A stretch of DNA of 64,000 nt from Streptomyces goshikiensis (GTDB lineage Bacteria; Actinomycetota; Actinomycetes; Streptomycetales; Streptomycetaceae), in NCBI RefSeq assembly GCF_014650555.1, contig NZ_BMVE01000002.1:434001-498000 (forward strand), written 5' to 3'. The notes below the pieces were generated by a model, which saw only the letters and a list, made by a program, of their open reading frames with translations, was not told where the DNA came from and did not search any database. This document shows, in pieces, positions 45,359 through 54,245 of this stretch. The position numbers and the translations under genes are program-made. How positions within the stretch are numbered: position 1 is the first letter of the stretch; each line of letters opens with the position of its first letter.

Positions 45359-48300
45359 GTGAGGCAGCGCATGCAGGTCGTGCTGCAGAGCATGCTCGTG
45401 CTGGTCGCGAGTCTGCTCAGCATCGTCACCAACTACGCGACCAACGTGGACGACGCGCCCTGGCTGCTCCAGCTCATCCAGCGGGCGTCGGTCCCCGCCA
45501 TCGGGCTGCTCGTCGCCGCCATGGTGATCGGCCAGGTCATCGCGTACCGGCTGGAGAACCCTCCTCCACCACACGCCGCATGGCCGCGCGATCGTGTGCC
45601 CTACCCCGGCCTGGATGCGTTCGCCGAGGACGAGAACGCCGTGTTCTTCGGGCGGGAGGCGCAGGCGGCCGAACTGACCAGGCGGCTCCACGTGGCGTCG
45701 GCGCAACCGGGTGACCGCTTCCTGCTCCTCGTCGGGGCCTCCGGCAGCGGGAAGTCGTCCTTGGTACGAGCCGGAGTGATGCCGCGCCTGCGGGAGCGAC
45801 GGTGGACGGTGCTGCCCGCCATCACCCCCGGCCCCGATCCGCTGGGGGCGCTCGCGACCGCGGTGTTCGCGGCCGGCAGCGGTGATGAGCCCGCGACGAT
45901 CCTGCGGAGGCTGCGCCAGGATCCCGCCGCGCTGAAGACGGAGCTCGGGCGGATACGCGGGGGCCGCTTCCGGCGCGTCCTGCTGGTGATCGACCAGTTC
46001 GAAGAGGTTCTGACCCTCGCCGGGGAAGGGGAACGCGCGCAGTTCCTCGACGCGCTCCTGTCCTGTGTGCGCCAGGACCTGGGCATCAGGGTGTTGGCGA
46101 CCCTGCGCGTCGACTTCCTCGGCAGGCTCCTGGACAGCGGGCACGCCGAGATCATTCAGCACCCCACCGTGATCGGAGCCATCAGCCGCGGCCAGCTCGC
46201 TCAGGTCGTCGAGCGTCCCGGTGCGCTCGTCGACCTGAGCTTCGAGCAGGGTGTGGTCGACACGATCGTGGAGGAGACCGGCACGGACGATGCCCTACCG
46301 CTCCTCGCCTACCTGCTGCAGGAGCTGTACTTCGCCTCGGGTCCGGGCGGGACGGTGACCCAGGACCTGTACCGCCGGCTCGGAGGTGTCGCGGGCGCGC
46401 TCTCCCGTCAGGCCGACCACACGGTGACCGGCCTCGGGCCGGTCTACGAGATCGGCTTCGTCCTGCGCGTGCTGCTGCGCTTCGTCACCGTCCAGGGGCA
46501 GGAGGTCGCGCGCAGGCGGGTTCCGCTGTCGGAACTCAGCGAGGAGGAGCGCCATGTCGTCGATGCCTTCGTGGACGCCCGGCTGCTGGTGTCCGACGTC
46601 GCCGGTGGCGACGCCCCCTTCGGACGGCAACCCCACGCGCACGTCACCCACGAGGCGCTGTTTCGCCAGTGGGCGCCCCTGAGGCAGGAAGTCGAAGCGC
46701 ACGTGGAGCAGCTCCGGGAGCGAGCGGAGCTGGAGAGGTGGGCCGCCGACTGGGAACACTCCGGTCACAGCGACGACTACCTCCTCACCGGCGAACGCCT
46801 CCGTCTCGCCCAGCGGTGGCTTGCCGCACTTGAGGAGACGGGGCAGGCGCCGGAGGCGGCCCGTGCGCTGGTCCACTCCTCGCAACGCCGTGACCTCGTG
46901 TTCCTGCGCCGGATTTCGGAGAGCATCGGCCAGTACGCCCTGGGCAGCGTGGACACCCACCCCGAAAGGGCGATCCTGCTGTCCCTGGCCGCACTCGGTG
47001 AATGCGCGCCGACCCCGGCGGCGCGGCGCGGCCTGCTGACGGCACTGGCGTCGAGCCACCTTCGGGTGAGGCTCGACGGCCACACGGACACGGTCCGCCA
47101 CATCGCCTGGTCTCCCGACGGCCGCCGACTCGCAACGGCCTCCCGGGACGGCACCGCACGCGTCTTCGACGCCGGTTCGGGGCGCTGTGACCACGTACTC
47201 AGGTCCGAAGGGCCGATGGTGGAGTCGGTCTCCTGGGCTCCCGATTCGTCCCGGCTCGCCACGGTCGGCCGTGACCCGGTGGTGCGCCTGTGGGACGCCC
47301 GCTCCGGCGATCCGGAGCGGCTGCTGACTGCGCCGGGGTTCGTCGGCCGGCAGGTGGCCTGGTCGCCGCGGGGAACGCATGTGGCCGCCAGCTCGAAGGA
47401 CCGGGTCGTGCGGGTCTGGGAGGCCGGCACGGGAACCCTCGTCCACGAGCTCCGCGGCCACCGCGACGACGTGTGGGGACTGTCCTGGTCCCCGGACGGC
47501 ACCCGGCTCGCCAGCGCCTCCCACGACCTCACGGCGATCCTGTGGGACGTGGCGGGAGGGACTCCCGCGGTCACGCTGACCGGACACACCGACTTCATCG
47601 AGGGAATCGCCTGGTCTCCGGACGGGAGCTCGGTCGCCACCGGCTCCGGTGACCACACGGCGCGCATCTGGGACGCCGCGACGGGGGAGCTGCGGCTGCT
47701 CTTGCGCGGGCACAGCGACTACGTGTGGAACGTCGCCTGGTCCCCCGACGGCAGCATGCTCGCGTCCGCGTCCTCCGACCGGACGGTGCGCATCGTGAGC
47801 AGCGAGGACGCGAAGGTCTTGGCCGTCCTGCGGGGCCACTCCGACACGGTGTGGGGTGTCGCCTGGTCGCCCACGGGCGACCGCATCGCCACCAGTTCGA
47901 CGGACGGTACGGCCCTCGTCTGGGACATCCGGCCCCGCGGCGCCGAGCAGGTCCTGGCCGACGGCCACACCGGGCCGGTCAACCAGGCGAGCTGGTCCCG
48001 GGACGAGAGCCGCATGGTTACGGCGTCCGACGACGGCACCGTGCGGATCTGGGAAACGGTCTCGGGGACACCGGTCGGACCGCCCGGGCGCCTCGACGAC
48101 CGGGTGTGGAGTGCCGTGTGGTCGCCGGCCGCCGACCGGCTCGCCGTCAGCACCAACAGCGGCCTGCTGCGCATCCAGGAGACATCGGGGCAGGTGCTCT
48201 TCGAGGAGCGCGCCGAGGTGGTCGAGGCGTGTGCGTGGTCGCCCGACGGCGCCTCGCTCGCCACGGGCGGGCGCGACGCCGTCGTGCGGATCCGGGCGGC

Positions 48301-48907
48301 CACGGGGGCCGAACAGCTGGCCCTCGCCGGACACCAGGACTGGGTCGGACGCATCGCCTGGTCCCCCGGCGGACGGATGCTCGCCAGTGCCTCCGACGAC
48401 CGCACCTGTCGGTTGTGGGACGTCGTCGAGGGCCGTCAGCTCACGGTCCTGCGCGGCCACGACAACTACGTCGACGATGTCGCCTGGGCCCCGGACGAGC
48501 AACGCGTCGTGACGGGCTCCGGAGACTGGACGGCCGCCGTGTGGGACGTGGCCACCGGGCGCCGCCTGCACGTACTGGCCGGCCACGAGGGCCGCGTGCG
48601 CGCTGTCGGCTGGTCCCCGGACGGACGTCTGCTCGCCACAGGATCCGACGACGGCACGGTGCGCGTCTGGTCGGCCGTCTCCTTCGAGGAAGGGGGCATC
48701 GTCGGAGTCCACCAGGACAAGGTGACCTCGGTGGCCTGGTCGCGGGACGGTACCCGGCTGCTCACCGGGTCCGTGGACGGTACCGCCAGGGTCTGGCCCG
48801 CGACCCCGGACTTCGAGCGGCTCGAAGCGCATGCGCGTGGGCGGGTCTTCCGCACCCTCACCGACGAGGAGCGGCGCCGGCACCTGCTGCCGCTGACCGT
48901 TTCCTGA
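45359..48907 (+). CDS. Membrane-anchored STAND NTPase with 14 WD40 repeats
   Basis: 1182 aa. Two TM helices are likely at the N-terminus (SMLVLVASLLSIVTNYATNV ~11-30; VPAIGLLVAAMVIGQVIAYRL ~45-65). The NTPase (nSTAND1-like) begins PYPGLDAFAEDENAVFFGRE, with Walker A GASGSGKSS (126-134), Walker B VLLVIDQFEE (207-216), and LPLLAYLLQELY plus HVTHEALFRQW further on. A helical linker leads to 14 WD40 repeats from ~565 to 1150, enough for two seven-bladed propellers. No enzymatic effector domain is visible. GTG 45359 has a weak ribosome site and overlaps the stop of a possible 13-codon leader (45321-45362). Likely a sensor/scaffold; substrate unknown. Confidence 0.88.
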   Translation: MRQRMQVVLQSMLVLVASLLSIVTNYATNVDDAPWLLQLIQRASVPAIGLLVAAMVIGQVIAYRLENPPPPHAAWPRDRVPYPGLDAFAEDENAVFFGREAQAAELTRRLHVASAQPGDRFLLLVGASGSGKSSLVRAGVMPRLRERRWTVLPAITPGPDPLGALATAVFAAGSGDEPATILRRLRQDPAALKTELGRIRGGRFRRVLLVIDQFEEVLTLAGEGERAQFLDALLSCVRQDLGIRVLATLRVDFLGRLLDSGHAEIIQHPTVIGAISRGQLAQVVERPGALVDLSFEQGVVDTIVEETGTDDALPLLAYLLQELYFASGPGGTVTQDLYRRLGGVAGALSRQADHTVTGLGPVYEIGFVLRVLLRFVTVQGQEVARRRVPLSELSEEERHVVDAFVDARLLVSDVAGGDAPFGRQPHAHVTHEALFRQWAPLRQEVEAHVEQLRERAELERWAADWEHSGHSDDYLLTGERLRLAQRWLAALEETGQAPEAARALVHSSQRRDLVFLRRISESIGQYALGSVDTHPERAILLSLAALGECAPTPAARRGLLTALASSHLRVRLDGHTDTVRHIAWSPDGRRLATASRDGTARVFDAGSGRCDHVLRSEGPMVESVSWAPDSSRLATVGRDPVVRLWDARSGDPERLLTAPGFVGRQVAWSPRGTHVAASSKDRVVRVWEAGTGTLVHELRGHRDDVWGLSWSPDGTRLASASHDLTAILWDVAGGTPAVTLTGHTDFIEGIAWSPDGSSVATGSGDHTARIWDAATGELRLLLRGHSDYVWNVAWSPDGSMLASASSDRTVRIVSSEDAKVLAVLRGHSDTVWGVAWSPTGDRIATSSTDGTALVWDIRPRGAEQVLADGHTGPVNQASWSRDESRMVTASDDGTVRIWETVSGTPVGPPGRLDDRVWSAVWSPAADRLAVSTNSGLLRIQETSGQVLFEERAEVVEACAWSPDGASLATGGRDAVVRIRAATGAEQLALAGHQDWVGRIAWSPGGRMLASASDDRTCRLWDVVEGRQLTVLRGHDNYVDDVAWAPDEQRVVTGSGDWTAAVWDVATGRRLHVLAGHEGRVRAVGWSPDGRLLATGSDDGTVRVWSAVSFEEGGIVGVHQDKVTSVAWSRDGTRLLTGSVDGTARVWPATPDFERLEAHARGRVFRTLTDEERRRHLLPLTVS

Positions 48908-49207
48908 TCAGTACCGCTCTTCGACCGTGCGCTCCTCGGTCCCGAGGAGGTAGTCGTCGGGGTCGAGGTTCATCGCCTTGCGCGCCGGTGACGCCCAGTA
49001 GAGCGCGTTGCGTTCGGCGAAGCTCTCGGGTCCCTCGTACGAGATGAGCCACAGGAACTGGTTGCTGGCCCGGTCGACCCACGCGCCGCCGATCTCGAAG
49101 CCCAGTTCGAGCCTCAGCGGAACGATCTCTTCCTGCCAGCGCTCCACCCACGCGTCGAGCAGTCCTGCCCGCACGGTGTACGTCCGCAGCTGCACGGTCT
49201 TGCCCAT
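48908..49207 (-). CDS. NIPSNAP-family protein
   Basis: 99 aa. QLRTYTVRAGLLDAWVERWQEEIVPLRLELGFEIGGAWV, FLWLISYEGPESFAERNALYWASPAR is the NIPSNAP ferredoxin-like pattern, with the duplicated strand-helix layout of the dimeric alpha/beta barrel superfamily. Function is not established for bacterial members. GGGGAGGGC precedes the ATG. It is convergent with, and only one base from, the STAND/WD40 gene. Confidence 0.88.
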   Translation of the reverse strand: MGKTVQLRTYTVRAGLLDAWVERWQEEIVPLRLELGFEIGGAWVDRASNQFLWLISYEGPESFAERNALYWASPARKAMNLDPDDYLLGTEERTVEERY

Positions 49208-49252
49208 GATGCCCTCCCCGGTGAGACCCAGTACCTAGCTTCACCCGGCAGG

Positions 49253-49882
49253 CTACGGCGTGCGGATCAGGCGGCGGGTGGCGGCTGTGGCCACGGCCGA
49301 GGTGCGGGAGTCGACGCCGAGTTTGGCGTAGATGTGCACCAGGTGGGATTTGACCGTGGCCTGGCTGAGGAAGAGTTCCTTCGAGATCTGCTGGTTCGAC
49401 AGGCCGTCCGCGACCAGTTGGAGGACCTCCAGCTCCCGCTTCGTCAGCGCCTCCGCCGGGGTGCGCATCCGGTCCATCAGGCGCAGGGCCACCGCCGGGG
49501 CCAGGGCCGACTGGCCGGCCGCCGCCGTGCGGACCGCTGACGCCAGTTCCTCCGGCGGGGCGTCCTTGAGGAGGTAGCCCGAGGCGCCCGCCTCCACCGC
49601 CGCCAGGATGTCCGCGTCCGTGTCGTACGTGGTCAGGACCAGCACCCGGGGCGCCCCCGGCCGGGCCGTGATCAGCCGGGTCGCCGCCGAGCCGTGCATG
49701 CCGGAGCCGAACTGGAGGTCCATCAGCACCACGTCCACCGGCTCCGACGCCGCCAGCTCCACCGCCCGCTCGGCCGTCGCCGCCTCCGCGACCACCGCGA
49801 AGTCCGGTTCGGTGTCCAGCACCGCGCGCAGCCCCGCCCGTACCACCGGGTGGTCGTCGGCCAGCAGCAGCCGGATCGTCAT
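49253..49882 (-). CDS. NarL/LuxR-type response regulator
   Basis: 209 aa. The receiver has DDHP, phospho-acceptor Asp (DVVLMDLQFG) and Lys (GYLLKDAPPEEL). The GerE helix-turn-helix is LTKRELEVLQLVADGLSNQQISKELFLSQATVKSHLVHIYAKL. The ATG overlaps the kinase stop by one base (TGATG). Partner of the kinase at 49882-51075; together they face an ABC exporter across a divergent promoter region, the probable target. Confidence 0.93.
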   Translation of the reverse strand: MTIRLLLADDHPVVRAGLRAVLDTEPDFAVVAEAATAERAVELAASEPVDVVLMDLQFGSGMHGSAATRLITARPGAPRVLVLTTYDTDADILAAVEAGASGYLLKDAPPEELASAVRTAAAGQSALAPAVALRLMDRMRTPAEALTKRELEVLQLVADGLSNQQISKELFLSQATVKSHLVHIYAKLGVDSRTSAVATAATRRLIRTP

Positions 49883-51075
49883 CAGGGGGCCTCCACGGGC
49901 AACGGCAGGGTGACGGCCACGGCGGTGCCCTGGCCCGGGGCGGACTCGACGGTGAACAGCCCGCCGAGCGACTCGGCGCGCGAGCGCATCGCCGGGAGGC
50001 CGAAGCCGCCCTCGCCGCCCGCCCGCGCGGCGCCGGGGTCGAAGCCCGTCCCGTCGTCCACGATGTCCAGCGTGACCGAGGCGTCCATGAAGGTCAGCGT
50101 GATCTCGGCGCGCTCCGCCGCCGCGTGCCGCCCCACATTGGCCAGCGCCGACTGCGCGATCCGCAGGAGGGCCACCTCGTAGGGCGTCGGCAGCACCCGC
50201 GCCGTACCGCTCAGGGAGAACCGGACCCGCGGCCCCCGCACCGCCGAGCACAGCCGCTCCAGCGCCGCCGGGAGCGAGCCGTGCTCCAGGTCCGGCGGCG
50301 TGAGGGCCCGTACGAAACGCCGCGCCTCGGCCAGGTTCTCCTGCGCCGCCCGGCGCGCCCGGGCGATGTGGGGGAGGGCCGGCGCCTCCTGCGGGAGCGT
50401 CCGCTCCGCGGCCCTCAGCAGCAGCTGGATCGAGGACAGCCCCTGGGCCAGGGTGTCGTGGATCTCCCGCGCCAGCCGCTCCCGCTCGGCCAGGATCCCG
50501 GCGTCGCGCTCGGCCGCCGCGAGCTCGGCCCGGGTGGTGATGAGCTCCTCGATCAGCTCCCGGCGCCGCTCGCTCTCCCGGTACAGCGCCTCGTACCCCA
50601 GTACGGTCGCCACCGCCACGGCCCCGCCCAGCAGCGGGCCGAGGAACGGGCCCGGGGTCACGGCGCCGCCGCTGTGCCCCAGGAACCCGCCGATGGCGGC
50701 GGCCGCGGTCACCAGGGCCGCGGGGATCGCCCAGCGCAGCCGCAGCAGGTGCAGCTCCAGGAAGTACAGCGGGAACGCCAGCCACAGCCCGTCGGGGGAG
50801 AGCACCAGCAGCGCCGCCCAGGCCGCGCCCAGCCCCGCCAGCCAGAGGGCGCCGGCGCGGGGCGAGTTCCGTACGGCGGGGGCCAGCGCCCCGGCCAGGT
50901 ACCCGGCGGCCAGCAGCGCGCACACCGCGACGGTCCACCCGGCGTGCGGCTCGGGGCCCGTGACGGCCCGGCCGGCGGCCAGCGCGAGCAGCCCGAGGAA
51001 CAGCGCGTGCAGGCACAGGCGCAGCACGCGGGAGACGGGGGTCAGGGAGCGGCGGGATTCCGGGGCAGCAGGCAT
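49882..51075 (-). CDS. HisKA_3-type sensor histidine kinase
   Basis: 397 aa. About six TM segments lie in residues 15-160. A coiled region (RESERRRELIEELITTRAELAAAERDAG) leads to the dimerisation helix ERERLAREIHDTLAQGLSSIQLLL with its phospho-acceptor His. The ATPase domain has ALANVGRHA, DDGTGFDP and GGFGLPAMRSRAESLGG. The start is ATG 51075. Divergent from the FtsX-type permease and ATPase, the usual pairing of such kinases with MacB-like exporters in antibiotic or envelope-stress responses. Confidence 0.92.
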   Translation of the reverse strand: MPAAPESRRSLTPVSRVLRLCLHALFLGLLALAAGRAVTGPEPHAGWTVAVCALLAAGYLAGALAPAVRNSPRAGALWLAGLGAAWAALLVLSPDGLWLAFPLYFLELHLLRLRWAIPAALVTAAAAIGGFLGHSGGAVTPGPFLGPLLGGAVAVATVLGYEALYRESERRRELIEELITTRAELAAAERDAGILAERERLAREIHDTLAQGLSSIQLLLRAAERTLPQEAPALPHIARARRAAQENLAEARRFVRALTPPDLEHGSLPAALERLCSAVRGPRVRFSLSGTARVLPTPYEVALLRIAQSALANVGRHAAAERAEITLTFMDASVTLDIVDDGTGFDPGAARAGGEGGFGLPAMRSRAESLGGLFTVESAPGQGTAVAVTLPLPVEAP

Positions 51076-51208
51076 GGCCCGACCAGCGTAAGTCGATACC
51101 GGCGGGCCCCGGTCAACCAAAAGTTTGATGTCCGGATGCGTCCTTCGATACCAGGATCTCTCCTGCGGTGCGATGCCCGGCGCCCGCGCTGACGACCAAG
51201 GTGGGGAC

Positions 51209-52321
51209 ATGTTCGTCGCATGGAGAGATCTACGGTTCGCCAAAGGGCGGTTCGCCCTCATGGGCTCGGTCGTCCTGCTGATCACGCTGCTGGTCGGTCT
51301 GCTGTCCGGGCTCACCTCCGGACTGGCCCGGGAGAACGTCTCGGCCATCACCGGACTGCCCGCCACGCACCTGGCCTTCGCCGCGCCCGCCGGGGACCAG
51401 AAGGTGTCCTTCACCAACTCCCAGGTGCCCGAGAGCGCCTGGCGGGCCTGGCGCGAGCGGCCCGGGGTGACCTCGGCGGAGCCGCTCGGCATCCGCACCA
51501 CCAACGCCGTCGCCGGTGAGCGCACCGCCGCCGTCTCCGTGTTCGGCGTCGAGCCGACCGGGCGGCTCGCGCCGAAGGGACCCGCCCCGGGCACCCCGGG
51601 CGCCCCGGGCCTGGCCCAGGGCTCGGTGGTCCTCACCGAGAAGGCCGCCGAGGAGCTCGGCGGGCTCGCCGCCGGCGGCAAGGTGAGGATCGGATCCCTC
51701 GAACTGACGGTGGCCGCCGTCTCCGGCACCGCCGCCTACAGCCACACCCCGGTCGTCTGGACGGACCTGGGCGACTGGCAGCGCATCGGAAACCCCGGTA
51801 CCTCCCTCGACACCCTCGCCACCGTCATCGCGCTCGACACGACCGGCGCCGCCGACCTCGCCGCCGGGGACGAGGCCGCCGCCACCCACTCCCTGACCGT
51901 CGACGAGGCCCTCGGCGCCATAGGCTCCTACCAGGCCGAGAACGGCTCGCTCCAGCTGATGCGCGGATTCCTCTTCGCCATCTCCGCGCTGGTCATAGGA
52001 GCCTTCTTCACCGTCTGGACGATCCAGCGCAGCGGCGACATCGCCGTCCTGAAGGCACTGGGTGCCTCCACCCCGTACCTGCTGCGGGACGCCCTCGGCC
52101 AGGCCGTGGTGATGCTCGCCGCCGGGACGGGGCTCGGCACCGCGCTCGCCGCCGGCTTCGGCGCGCTGATCAGCGGTGGCTCCGTGCCCTTCGTACTCGA
52201 CGCCGCGACCGTGCTCCTCCCCGCCGCGATCATGATCGTGCTCGGCGCGCTGGGAGCGGCCCTGTCCATCCGGCGGATCACCGCCGTCGATCCCCTGACC
52301 GCCCTCGGGAGCGCCCGATGA
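51209..52321 (+). CDS. ABC transporter permease, FtsX/MacB type
   Basis: 370 aa. An N-terminal TM (FALMGSVVLLITLLVGLLSGL), a large extracytoplasmic domain (~residues 40-245) and three TM helices at the C-terminal end (FLFAISALVIGAFFTVW, VVMLAAGTGLGTALAAGFGAL, VLLPAAIMIVLGALGAAL) are the single-unit FtsX layout. RSGDIAVLKALGASTPYLLRDALGQA is the conserved FtsX cytoplasmic loop. Such proteins are mechanotransducers or exporters rather than classical importers. Overlaps the ATPase gene by 4 bp (ATGA). GGTGGGG precedes the ATG. Confidence 0.92.
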   Translation: MFVAWRDLRFAKGRFALMGSVVLLITLLVGLLSGLTSGLARENVSAITGLPATHLAFAAPAGDQKVSFTNSQVPESAWRAWRERPGVTSAEPLGIRTTNAVAGERTAAVSVFGVEPTGRLAPKGPAPGTPGAPGLAQGSVVLTEKAAEELGGLAAGGKVRIGSLELTVAAVSGTAAYSHTPVVWTDLGDWQRIGNPGTSLDTLATVIALDTTGAADLAAGDEAAATHSLTVDEALGAIGSYQAENGSLQLMRGFLFAISALVIGAFFTVWTIQRSGDIAVLKALGASTPYLLRDALGQAVVMLAAGTGLGTALAAGFGALISGGSVPFVLDAATVLLPAAIMIVLGALGAALSIRRITAVDPLTALGSAR

Positions 52322-53001
52322 CCCTGCTCGTGCACGACGTGACGCTCACCTACCCGGACGGCGACGACCGGCTCACCGCCCTCGACGCGGTCGGCCTGGA
52401 GGTGCCCGCGGGCACGTTGACGGCGGTGATCGGGCCCTCCGGCTCCGGCAAGTCCAGCCTGCTCGCCGTCGCCGCCACCCTCGTCACCCCGGACTGCGGG
52501 CAGGTGGTGGTGGCGGGCCGGGACACCGGCCGGCTCAGCGCCGCCGAGAAGTCGGCCCTGCGCCGCGAGGAGATCGGCATCGTCTTCCAGCAGCCCAATC
52601 TGCTGGCCTCGCTGACCGCCGCCGAACAGCTCCAGGTCATGGCCCACCTCCGCGGCCGCCCCTCCCGGCAGCTGCGCCGCCGCGCTCTGGAGCTGCTGGA
52701 CGCGGTGGGCCTGGCCGACAAGGCCGACAAGCGCCCGCACCAGCTCTCGGGCGGCCAGCGCCAGCGCGTGAACATCGCCCGCGCCCTGATGAACGAGCCC
52801 GCCGTGCTGCTCGTCGACGAGCCCACCAGCGCCCTCGACCACGACCGGGGGGCCGCGATACTCGACCTCCTGGTCACCCTGACCCGCGAGCGCGCCACCG
52901 CCACCGTGCTGGTCACCCACGACCACGCCCACCTGGAGCGGATGGACCGTACGGTGACCATGGCGGACGGCCGTCTGACGGAGCCGGTCGCCGCCTCCTG
53001 A
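52318..53001 (+). CDS. ABC transporter ATP-binding protein, MacB/LolD type
   Basis: 227 aa. Walker A GPSGSGKSS (~39-47), Q-loop FQQPNLLASLTAAEQ, ABC signature LSGGQRQRVNIARAL, Walker B AVLLVDEPTSALD and the switch His in VTHDHAHLERM. Drives the permease encoded just upstream. Its transcript ends at the strong hairpin 53058-53105. Confidence 0.95.
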   Translation: MTLLVHDVTLTYPDGDDRLTALDAVGLEVPAGTLTAVIGPSGSGKSSLLAVAATLVTPDCGQVVVAGRDTGRLSAAEKSALRREEIGIVFQQPNLLASLTAAEQLQVMAHLRGRPSRQLRRRALELLDAVGLADKADKRPHQLSGGQRQRVNIARALMNEPAVLLVDEPTSALDHDRGAAILDLLVTLTRERATATVLVTHDHAHLERMDRTVTMADGRLTEPVAAS

Positions 53002-53057
53002 CCCGCCCGGCTCCAGGAGCCTCAGGAGCCCAGGGGCCCGGGGGCCCGGGGGACGCA

Positions 53058-53105
53058 CGAAGGCCCCGGCCCGCCCCCTGGAAATGGGGACGGCCGGGGC
53101 CTTCG
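53058..53105. terminator. Bidirectional hairpin terminator
   Basis: CGAAGGCCCCGGCC (53058-53071) pairs perfectly with GGCCGGGGCCTTCG (53092-53105) around a 20-nt loop, between the convergent ABC and IclR genes. Confidence 0.85.
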
Positions 53106-53116
53106 TACGAGGTCGG

Positions 53117-53920
53117 CTACGCCGGGCTCTGGCTCTGCAGGGCCACCGACAGCTCGGCCGCGAGGCCCTGCAGGATCGGCACGAAGGACTCGGCCACCGC
53201 CTCCGTCACCCGGCCCGCCGGGCCGGAGATGGAGATCGCGGCGGCGGTCGGCGAGTTCGGCACCGACACGGCGAGGCAGCGGACTCCTATTTCCTGCTCG
53301 TTGTCGTCGACCGCGTAGCCCGACTTGCGGACCTGCTCCAGCGCCTCCAGGAAGCCCTCGGGCGTGGTGATGGTCTTCTCGGTCGCGGCCGGCATCCCGG
53401 TGCGCGCCAGGAGGGCCCGCACCTCGTCGGCGGGGGTGTGCGCGAGCAGTGCCTTGCCGACGCCGGTGGAGTGCGGCAGCACCCGGCGGCCGACCTCGGT
53501 GAACATGCGCATGGAGTGCTTGGAGGGGACCTGGGCGACGTAGACGATCTCGTCCCCGTCGAGCAGCGCCATGTTCGCGGTCTCGCCGGTCTCCTCGACC
53601 AGCCGGGCGAGGTACGGGCGGGCCCAGGTGCCGAGCAGGCGCGAGGCGGACTCGCCGAGGCGGATCAGCCGGGGGCCGAGGGAGTACCGCCGGTTGGGCT
53701 GCTGGCGGACGTAACCGCAGGCCACGAGGGTGCGCATCAGCCGGTGGATGGTCGGCAGCGGCAGGCCGCTGGCGGCGGAGAGCTCACTGAGGCCGACTTC
53801 GCCCCCCGCGTCGGCCATGCGTTCGAGCAGATCGAAGGCGCGCTCAAGGGACTGGACGCCACCGCTGGCGGCGGTGGGCTTGGCGGAAGCGTCGGTGGTG
53901 CTGGCGCTGGACGTCGGCAC
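53117..53920 (-). CDS. allR: IclR-family regulator, AllR-like
   Basis: 267 aa. A Ser/Ala-rich start precedes the winged helix GGVQSLERAFDLLERMADAGGEVGLSELSAASGLPLPTIHRLMRTLVACGYVRQQ (residues ~20-73, continuous). The C-terminal effector domain has RPYLARLVEETGETANMALLDGD, FTEVGRRVLPHSTGVGKALLA and VDDNEQEIGVRCLAVSVPN. Divergent position next to allantoinase and the recurring TTCCG-N5-CGGAA boxes make it the probable repressor of the allantoin/glyoxylate genes, with an allantoin-pathway metabolite as effector. GTG start, with AAGGACC upstream. The symbol rests on context plus family, not on a binding test. Confidence 0.88.
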   Translation of the reverse strand: MPTSSASTTDASAKPTAASGGVQSLERAFDLLERMADAGGEVGLSELSAASGLPLPTIHRLMRTLVACGYVRQQPNRRYSLGPRLIRLGESASRLLGTWARPYLARLVEETGETANMALLDGDEIVYVAQVPSKHSMRMFTEVGRRVLPHSTGVGKALLAHTPADEVRALLARTGMPAATEKTITTPEGFLEALEQVRKSGYAVDDNEQEIGVRCLAVSVPNSPTAAAISISGPAGRVTEAVAESFVPILQGLAAELSVALQSQSPA

Positions 53921-54050
53921 GGCGCGGTCCTTTCGGTACTGGCAGGCAAGGAAGCAGCCTACCGGTCGGCCGGCACCGGCCCTAGATCCGGGCGATGCCG
54001 TCCTCGCCGGTCAGAGGCGGTTTGTCCGGGTGGCGGACCTCTCCGGGACG

Positions 54051-54118
54051 TTACCTTCCCGTTCCCGGTGGTGATAGCTACATTCTGGATAGTGAAATTC
54101 TTATTCCATCCTGTGGAA
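54051..54118 (+). promoter_or_regulatory. allB promoter P1 with twin AllR-type boxes
   Basis: TTACCT (54051-54056) and TAGCTA (54075-54080) are 18 bp apart. TTCTGGATAGTGAAA (54083-54097) and TTCCATCCTGTGGAA (54104-54118; perfect arms) follow, 21 bp apart and two bases after the -10, matching the gcl layout. Confidence 0.65.
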
Positions 54119-54191
54119 ACATCCAATTGCGGTGCGTGGCGATCAGTGGTCCGTCCGGATGCTCTTGACTGGCCCCGGATCGCCGGGAAGA

Positions 54192-54227
54192 CTCCGTCAA
54201 CAGAACGTTGAATTTCGCTCTGTGGAA
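54192..54227 (+). promoter_or_regulatory. Second operator cluster before allB
   Basis: TCAACAGAACGTTGA (54197-54211; one arm mismatch) is flanked by CTCCGTCAACAGAAC (54192) and TTTCGCTCTGTGGAA (54213), which are again 21 bp apart and loosely match the AllR-type box. The last box ends 8 bp before the allB ribosome site. Confidence 0.55.
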
Positions 54228-54245
54228 GTAGATGGGGAGGTTCCG

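Larger units (their letters stand above)
53921..54245. other. 325-bp divergent allR-allB control region
   Basis: No gene lies here. It contains a plus-strand promoter with twin AllR-type boxes (54051-54118), and a second cluster nearer allB (54165-54227) with a TTGACT -35, the palindrome TCAACAGAACGTTGA and the box TTTCGCTCTGTGGAA. The allR promoter must also lie within it but is not clear. Confidence 0.65.

Noticed and set aside
46295..48883. An 862-codon frame antisense to the WD40 region
   Set aside because: Its repetitive look is the mirror of the WD40 repeats on the other strand.
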